Notes under the pieces: generated by a model
What the model was told of the DNA's origin: nothing
Database searches by the model: none
Seen by the model: only the letters and a program-made list of their open reading frames with translations
In this document: positions 39,840-45,176 of the stretch, piece after piece
How the letters are laid out: each line of letters begins with the position of its first letter
Numbering within the stretch: the first letter of the stretch is position 1
NCBI RefSeq assembly: GCF_900547735.1
Contig: NZ_URHZ01000043.1
Coordinates: 1 to 45,176, forward strand
Origin: an uncultured Clostridium sp.
GTDB lineage: Bacteria; Bacillota; Clostridia; Lachnospirales; Lachnospiraceae
Length of the DNA: 45,176 bases
Direction of reading: 5' to 3'
Position numbers and translations under genes: made by a program

Positions 39840-41417
39840 ATGAAAAAGAAACACCTGCTTACAGGCGTAATGGCACTTCTGGTATCTGTTGCACTCAGCG
39901 CATGCGGAGGCGATAAGAATGCGGGAGGCACCTCGGCGGGAGAGACGAAGCAACAGGAGTCTTCCGTAGACGGAACCAGTAATACTCTTTCAGAAGGAAC
40001 ACCAGTACCAGGCGGAAGTGTTGTGTTTGGCATGACACAGGACCTGGCTAGTCTTGACCCCCACCCAGAGACGGACGCAGGAACTAGAGACGTGGTTTTC
40101 AATTTGTACGAAGGGCTTGTTAAGCCCGCTTCAGACGGCAGTATTGTGCCGGCAGTTGCCAGTGAGTATGCTATCTCAGATGATGCAAAGACATTTACTT
40201 TCACATTGAGAGACGGTATCACGTTCCATGACGGAACACCGGTAACGGTTGAAGATGTCAAATATTCCATTGATCGATATGCGGAGATTCAGGGCGAATC
40301 CTCCGCTTTTTCTATGCTTTCGGATGTGGTTATAAAGGATGATAAGACAATTGAGGTGGTTCTGAAAGAGGGCGATTCCGAGTTTTTAACAGAACTTACA
40401 CTTGCAGTGATTCCTGCCTCCAATGAGGATCCGGCAGGAAACCCGATCGGCACGGGACCTTTTAAGTTTGTATCCTATACGCCGGGACAGAACCTGATCC
40501 TAAAGAAATACGACGGATACTGGAAAGAGGGAGTACCAAGCCTCGACAAGGTGGAATTTAAGTTCACACCGGATGTGGATACCGCATTCATGGAGCTTCA
40601 GGCCGGCACCATTGATATATTAAAATATCTGACCACAGCCCAGGCCCAGTCGCTCGGCAGCGATTACAACCTTGTGGAAGGCAGCATGAACCTGGTTCAT
40701 GGAATGTACTTAAACAGTGCGTATGAACCGCTTTCGAATGCAAAAGTGCGTCAGGCACTCTGCTATGCGGTGGACAGAAACGCAATCAACAATTTCCTGT
40801 TTGGCGGAAAGAGCCGGATTATCGGTTCCAACATGATCCCGAACATGACAAAATACTATGAGCCGCAGGCCGAGACCGTTTACACCTACGATGTGGAAAA
40901 GGCCAAAGAACTGCTTGCCGAGGCCGGATATCCTGACGGTTTTGCACTGGAAATCACGGTTCCCAGTTCCTATTCCCAGCATGTGGATACGGCGCAGATT
41001 ATTGTAGATGAATTGTCACAGGCGGGAATCAAGGCTACGATCAAGCAGGTAGAGTGGAGCACCTGGCTGGAAGAAGTTTATAAGAACGGCGAATTTGAAG
41101 CCACGGTAATCGGCTTTGACGGAACCCTCGCTCCGGGCAAGATGCTGCAGAGATACGTTTCCGACGACGGCAAAAACTTTATGCACTATTCCAACGCAGA
41201 ATTTGACCATGCCTTTAAAGAGGCATATGAGGCGGTCAATGATGCCGAAAAGATTGCAAAATACAAAGAAGCCCAGATGATTCTGGCCCAGGACGCGGCG
41301 GCGGTCTATATTGAAGATCCGGCAAACCTGGTAGCCGTAAACAAGAAATTCGGCGGCTATACCTTCTACCCGACATCGGCGGAGGACATGTCCCTTCTGT
41401 ATCAGGTAGCTGAATAA
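39840..41417 (+). CDS. Peptide/nickel-type ABC transporter substrate-binding lipoprotein
   Basis: 525 residues, SBP_bac_5 (DppA/OppA/NikA) family. The signal peptide ends in the lipobox LSAC (Cys22). The mature protein starts with a Gly/Ser/Glu linker, then the SBP_bac_5 body with GGSVVFGMTQDLASLDPHPE, VYEGLVKPASDG-type region, FTLRDGITFHDGTPVTVEDV and a C-terminal NKKFGGYTFYPTSAED. Captures a peptide or similar compound outside the membrane and delivers it to the permeases. AAGAGGTAAGAGAG precedes ATG 39840. First gene of a four-gene operon. Ligand class is inferred from family only. Confidence 0.93.
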   Translation: MKKKHLLTGVMALLVSVALSACGGDKNAGGTSAGETKQQESSVDGTSNTLSEGTPVPGGSVVFGMTQDLASLDPHPETDAGTRDVVFNLYEGLVKPASDGSIVPAVASEYAISDDAKTFTFTLRDGITFHDGTPVTVEDVKYSIDRYAEIQGESSAFSMLSDVVIKDDKTIEVVLKEGDSEFLTELTLAVIPASNEDPAGNPIGTGPFKFVSYTPGQNLILKKYDGYWKEGVPSLDKVEFKFTPDVDTAFMELQAGTIDILKYLTTAQAQSLGSDYNLVEGSMNLVHGMYLNSAYEPLSNAKVRQALCYAVDRNAINNFLFGGKSRIIGSNMIPNMTKYYEPQAETVYTYDVEKAKELLAEAGYPDGFALEITVPSSYSQHVDTAQIIVDELSQAGIKATIKQVEWSTWLEEVYKNGEFEATVIGFDGTLAPGKMLQRYVSDDGKNFMHYSNAEFDHAFKEAYEAVNDAEKIAKYKEAQMILAQDAAAVYIEDPANLVAVNKKFGGYTFYPTSAEDMSLLYQVAE

Positions 41418-41473
41418 AAGAATGTTAAATAAAACAGAATAAATACAAAAGCAGTAAATGCCAGGAGGGAATT

Positions 41474-42418
41474 ATGAAATTCTTTATTAAAAAACTGATA
41501 ACTCTCATTATCACATTGTTGTTAATCTCCTTTCTGACGTTTGCTGCTTTTTCGATCATTCCGGGAGATGCCGCGCTGTCGAGGCTGGGAAAAGACGCAT
41601 CCCCGGCCCAAGTGGAGGCGCTGCGGGAGGAGATGGGGTTAAATGATCCCCTGCCCGAGCGCTATGTCAGATGGATTGGCGGCATTGCCACGGGTGATTT
41701 CGGTGATTCTTACCGCTATGAAGGAACCAGCGTCAGTTCCCTGTTAAAGGATCGATTGCCGGTGACCGTTCTTCTGTCGGTTATTTCACTCATCATCATC
41801 CTCGTATTTTCCGTGCCGCTTGGGATTGCGGGCGCGCGCCATGCGGGAGAGTGGAGCGATGTCCTGACCAACCAGCTCACCCAGGTTATGATGGCGGTTC
41901 CGCCGTTTTTTCTGGGAATGATACTCACCTATGTATTCGGACTGATTCTCCATTTCTTCCAGCCGGGTAAATTTACGCTGCCGTCGGAAGATTTTACGGA
42001 GTCGGTCAAATATCTGTTTTTCCCGGCCCTGGCCATTGCGCTCCCCAAAATCGCCATGGTGGTTAAATTCCTCCGCAATTCCGTGCTCTCGGAGATGAAT
42101 AAGGACTACGTCAGGACCGCGTTCAGCAAGGGAAATACAAAAACAGGGGTCCTCTACGGCCATATCCTGAAAAATGCCCTGATTCCGGTCATCACATTTC
42201 TCGCAATGGTGATTGCGGAAATTCTGGCGGGCAGTATTATCGTGGAGCAGGTATTCAGCGTACCCGGAATCGGAAGACTGCTGATCACCTCCATATCAAA
42301 CAGGGATTATCCGGTTGTGCAGGCCATTGTGCTTTACATAACGGCTGTAGTTGTCATCATTAACTTTATCGTGGACACGTTATACCAGTTCTTAGATCCG
42401 CGCGTTAAAACGTCGTAG
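41474..42418 (+). CDS. ABC transporter permease, DppB/OppB type
   Basis: 314 residues with six membrane helices; the BPD_transp_1 domain and its EAA loop lie around FLRNSVLSEMNKDYVRTAFSKG (quoted in part, about residue 198-220). The N-terminal MKFFIKKLITLIITLLLISF helix and SIIPGDAALSRLGKDASP loop are typical of the DppB subfamily. GGAGGGA precedes ATG 41474. Forms the pore with the next gene product. Confidence 0.94.
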   Translation: MKFFIKKLITLIITLLLISFLTFAAFSIIPGDAALSRLGKDASPAQVEALREEMGLNDPLPERYVRWIGGIATGDFGDSYRYEGTSVSSLLKDRLPVTVLLSVISLIIILVFSVPLGIAGARHAGEWSDVLTNQLTQVMMAVPPFFLGMILTYVFGLILHFFQPGKFTLPSEDFTESVKYLFFPALAIALPKIAMVVKFLRNSVLSEMNKDYVRTAFSKGNTKTGVLYGHILKNALIPVITFLAMVIAEILAGSIIVEQVFSVPGIGRLLITSISNRDYPVVQAIVLYITAVVVIINFIVDTLYQFLDPRVKTS

Positions 42419-42439
42419 AAGAAGGCGGAAGGTACGATT

Positions 42440-43237
42440 ATGAAGAAAAGAAATTACAATCTGATTATAGGGACTGCCATTACCTTATTCTTTCTGGTAC
42501 TGGCCGTGACGGGCCAGTTCTGGACGCCCTATGGTACGACGGCCATGGATTCCCTTTCCGTGAACCTGGCTCCCTCATTTTCACATCCGATGGGAACCGA
42601 CAATTTCGGAAGGGACATTTTAAGCCGCGTCATGAATGGAAGCGGCAGCACCTTTTTTGTAGCGGTCTGCACCGTGCTGATCGGAGGAGTTTTCGGTACG
42701 CTGGTGGGAGCCGTCACAGGCTATTTCGGGGGATGGATTGACGACGTCGTCATGCGTGTCAACGATATGCTCCTCTCATTTCCCAGTATCCTGCTGGCCC
42801 TGATTGTCATCAGCCTTATGGGTCCCGGAAGATATAACATCATCCTGGCCCTCGGCATTTTGTTCATTCCCAGCTTTGCCCGCATCGTGCGGAGCGAGGT
42901 GATACGCTGCCGTGAGCTGGACTTTGTCAAGAGCGCGCGTATTATGGGAGCGGGGAATTTCCGTATTATTTTCCTGCATATCCTTCCCAATGCCGGTGTC
43001 AGCATCCTGACCGCGGCCGCCATTGGATTCAACAATGCGGTGCTGGCGGAGGCCAGCATGAGTTATCTCGGCCTCGGCATCCAGCCTCCGGAACCAAGTC
43101 TCGGGCGCATGCTGTCGGAGGCGCAGTCCTATATCTTTAACGCACCCTGGTACGCGATTTTTCCGGGCGTCACCATCATTTTAATTATTCTGGGATTCAG
43201 CATGGTCAGCGAAGGCCTGAGAACCCTGCAGGAATAG
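42440..43237 (+). CDS. ABC transporter permease, DppC/OppC type
   Basis: 265 residues, about six membrane helices. The N-terminal helix is followed by the DppC-type loop HPMGTDNFGRDILSRVMNGS and a BPD_transp_1 domain with EAA loop ELDFVKSARIMGAGNFRIIF. The conserved SYLGLGIQPPEPSLGRMLSE stretch near the C-terminus is present. The gene begins 21 bp after the first permease and ends 10 bp before the ATPase gene; a compact operon. Partner of the DppB-type permease. Confidence 0.94.
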   Translation: MKKRNYNLIIGTAITLFFLVLAVTGQFWTPYGTTAMDSLSVNLAPSFSHPMGTDNFGRDILSRVMNGSGSTFFVAVCTVLIGGVFGTLVGAVTGYFGGWIDDVVMRVNDMLLSFPSILLALIVISLMGPGRYNIILALGILFIPSFARIVRSEVIRCRELDFVKSARIMGAGNFRIIFLHILPNAGVSILTAAAIGFNNAVLAEASMSYLGLGIQPPEPSLGRMLSEAQSYIFNAPWYAIFPGVTIILIILGFSMVSEGLRTLQE

Positions 43238-43247
43238 GAGGACAGCC

Positions 43248-44972
43248 ATGAAACCAATCGTGGAAATAAAAGATCTGGCCATCGGCTTTCCGGAGGGCGG
43301 AATCACCTCACCGGCGGTAAAGGGCATCAGCTTTGAAATCCGGGAAGGGGAAATCCTGGGTGTGGTGGGAGAGTCTGGCTCCGGCAAATCCATGAGCGCC
43401 CTGGCTCTGATGGGACTTCTCCCAAAAGACGCCGTAGTGACGGGAGGGCAGATCCTTTTTAAAGGCACGGATCTGCTTACCATGAAAGATGAAGAAAAGA
43501 GAAAACTTCAGGGCAGCAGGATGGCCATGGTGTTTCAGGAACCGATGACCTCCTTAAACCCTGTTATGAAGATAGAAAAGCAGGTGGGAGAGAGCCTGCG
43601 CCTGCATACCTCCCTTTCGGATAAAGAGATACACCGGAAGGTGGTGGAAGCGCTTGGCGAGGTGGGACTCACCGACGCCGAAAATCTCTGCGGCAAATAT
43701 CCCCACGAACTCTCGGGCGGAATGCGTCAGAGAGTCATGCTGGCACAGGCCACGGTCTGTTCCCCGGATCTCATTATTGCCGATGAGCCGACGACCGCCC
43801 TGGATGTCATTGTCCAGGCTCAGATTCTCAGGCTGCTCAAGAAGATACACAATGAGAACCATACCTCCATCCTCTTTATCTCACATGACTTAAATGTAGT
43901 AAAAGAAATCTGCGACCGCGTGGTAGTCGTCTATCAGGGAAAGGTTGTGGAGGAAGGAATAACAAAAGAGGTTCTGAAAAACCCAAAACATGAGTATACA
44001 AAGCGTCTGGTATCATCGATACCGGAAGGACATTCATGGGAGGAGGATGAGAAGGAAATCCTCCGCCTTGAGAACCTGAACGTATATTACGACACCAGGG
44101 GAGAAGGATTTTTACGGAAAAAAGGAAAGAAACATGTGATCCACGACGTGAATATGGCGGCGTATGACGGTGAGATACTCGGCATCGTGGGAGAGAGCGG
44201 CTGCGGTAAGTCCACGTTGTGCAAGACAATACTCGGCCTCCATGATAATTATACGGGAACCGTCCAGATGGAAGATAATTTAAGGCCGCAGATGGTATTT
44301 CAGGATCCTTTCAGCTCCCTGAACCCTGCCAGGAAAATTGGCTGGATCCTGGAGGAACCGCTGAAGCTGCGTGGAATTACGGACCGTGATAAACGCAGGC
44401 AGATGGTGGCCGACATGCTGGTAGACGTGGGCCTTGATCCCTCCTTTGCCGACAGGAGACCCAGAGAGCTGTCGGGAGGCCAGAGACAGCGAATCAGCAT
44501 CGGAACGGCGCTTATGATGGATTCCAGACTAATCATCGCGGACGAACCGGTTTCGGCCCTGGACGTGACGGTCCAGTCCCAGATTCTGAAGCTGATTTTA
44601 AGGCTCCATGAAGAAAAAAAGATGACGATTCTGTTTATCACCCACGACCTTAATATTGTGCGCAGGATCTGCCGCCGCGTGGTGGTATTATACAGAGGAG
44701 AGATAGTCGAATCCGGCCTGGCCGGTGAGGTTTACCGCACTCCGGCCCACCCGTACACAGAACTGCTCCTGGCGTCTATCGTGGACGGCGACCCGGAAAC
44801 ACAGGAAAAGGCCGTAGCCGATATCGGGGAAGGCGTTCCCGCAGGATTTACGGGCTGTTCCTTCTATCCCAGATGTCCAAAACGCTGTGAACGCTGCCGG
44901 ACGGAAAAGCCCGGGGATACCAGAATAGGGGAAACACATACGGCCAGATGTTTTCAACTGCAGGGGGATTAG
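43248..44972 (+). CDS. Fused two-domain ABC ATPase (DppD-DppF type)
   Basis: 574 residues holding two complete nucleotide-binding domains in one chain, where most Dpp/Opp systems use two separate proteins. Domain 1: Walker A GESGSGKS (41-48), LSGGMRQR (about 156), Walker B LIIADEPTTALD (about 176). Domain 2: Walker A GESGCGKST (about 315-323), LSGGQRQR (about 409), Walker B LIIADEPVSALD (about 428). The C-terminus has the peptide-family Cys-rich tail CSFYPRCPKRCERC (about 540-553). GGAGGACAGCC precedes ATG 43248. No separate second ATPase gene is present, so the fusion serves both permeases and the importer is complete. Last gene of the operon; repeat A5 follows. Confidence 0.95.
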   Translation: MKPIVEIKDLAIGFPEGGITSPAVKGISFEIREGEILGVVGESGSGKSMSALALMGLLPKDAVVTGGQILFKGTDLLTMKDEEKRKLQGSRMAMVFQEPMTSLNPVMKIEKQVGESLRLHTSLSDKEIHRKVVEALGEVGLTDAENLCGKYPHELSGGMRQRVMLAQATVCSPDLIIADEPTTALDVIVQAQILRLLKKIHNENHTSILFISHDLNVVKEICDRVVVVYQGKVVEEGITKEVLKNPKHEYTKRLVSSIPEGHSWEEDEKEILRLENLNVYYDTRGEGFLRKKGKKHVIHDVNMAAYDGEILGIVGESGCGKSTLCKTILGLHDNYTGTVQMEDNLRPQMVFQDPFSSLNPARKIGWILEEPLKLRGITDRDKRRQMVADMLVDVGLDPSFADRRPRELSGGQRQRISIGTALMMDSRLIIADEPVSALDVTVQSQILKLILRLHEEKKMTILFITHDLNIVRRICRRVVVLYRGEIVESGLAGEVYRTPAHPYTELLLASIVDGDPETQEKAVADIGEGVPAGFTGCSFYPRCPKRCERCRTEKPGDTRIGETHTARCFQLQGD

Positions 44973-44979
44973 TTGAGAT

Positions 44980-45176
44980 GCGGGGACGCCTCTGTGAGAT
45001 GGCGGATGGGGGAGTGGGAGGGTGTATATGAGTCTTCAGTCCCGGATTGTAGGTTGTGGTGAGGGGGGGAATCCAGGAGAAAAGATTCCTACGGGGACCC
45101 GCTCTCGCTTGTGGAATGCGCAGCGGATGCTAGATTCGAAAAAACCTCATCAAGCACCGGCGGATTCCAATGTCCC
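44980..45176 (-). repeat. Family A repeat, inverted copy cut by the window end (A5)
   Basis: Begins after the importer operon with the outer flank GGGGACGCCTCTGTGAGATGGCGGA. Terminal arm CTTCAGTCCCGG is at 45033-45044. Then CCTACGGGGAC, CTCGCTTGTGGAATGCGCAG, CGGATGCTAGATTCG and AAAAACCTCATCAAGCACCG follow, which is the reverse complement of the A3/A4 core. The rest lies beyond the window. Orientation is opposite to A1, A3 and A4. Confidence 0.85.

Overview
The window looks like chromosomal DNA of an anaerobic Firmicute of the class Clostridia, most likely a Lachnospiraceae / Clostridium cluster XIVa gut bacterium of about 50% GC. The basis is AddAB instead of RecBCD, a YrzB/DUF1292 acidic protein, strong AGGAGG ribosome-binding sites, several GTG and TTG starts, and intrinsic terminators with U-tracts. 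The species cannot be fixed from the sequence alone. No rRNA, tRNA, CRISPR array, prophage or transposase gene was recognised.

Layout: (1) 1-6112: magnesium transporter mgtE with a structured leader that encodes a short peptide, glutamyl-tRNA synthetase gltX, and a short UvrD-type helicase. Two degenerate tandem arrays (17 bp; 35 bp plus 12 bp) lie in the gaps. (2) 6113-10556: corrinoid adenosyltransferase, a small membrane protein, a DUF1292 protein and sigma-54 (rpoN). (3) 11067-18240: addB-addA, overlapping. (4) 18465-22477: a LysR regulator, an unrecognised membrane protein, and a XRE-cupin regulator with a metallo-beta-lactamase-fold gene. (5) 23058-25477: glutaminase plus an AGCS symporter. 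(6) 25819-31134: a lipoprotein, a TIM-barrel isomerase, a UraA-type permease, a cupin and a membrane-anchored protein. (7) 31229-36186: sbcD, sbcC and a small metallophosphatase. (8) 36248-39422: a small ORF, then a divergent yitT / merR pair and a glycerophosphodiesterase. (9) 39840-44972: a complete peptide-type ABC importer with the two ATPases fused in one chain.

Much of the window is housekeeping. DNA repair is strongly represented (UvrD-like helicase, AddAB, SbcCD). The clearest functional units are glutamine use (glutaminase + Na+ symporter), the ABC importer, and yitT with a MerR-type promoter beside a merR gene.

The most unusual content is intergenic. Three dispersed non-coding repeat families were found by comparing the gaps. 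Family A is a roughly 290-bp nested palindrome with at least five copies or parts plus two small relatives; its terminal stem changes on both arms together between copies, and its right end usually lies just upstream of a promoter. Family B has four copies, each directly after an intrinsic terminator. Family C is MITE-like, with a 16-bp perfect terminal inverted repeat in one copy. These families, the mgtE leader, the 17-bp array and the MerR/yitT promoter are the best candidates for undescribed biology.
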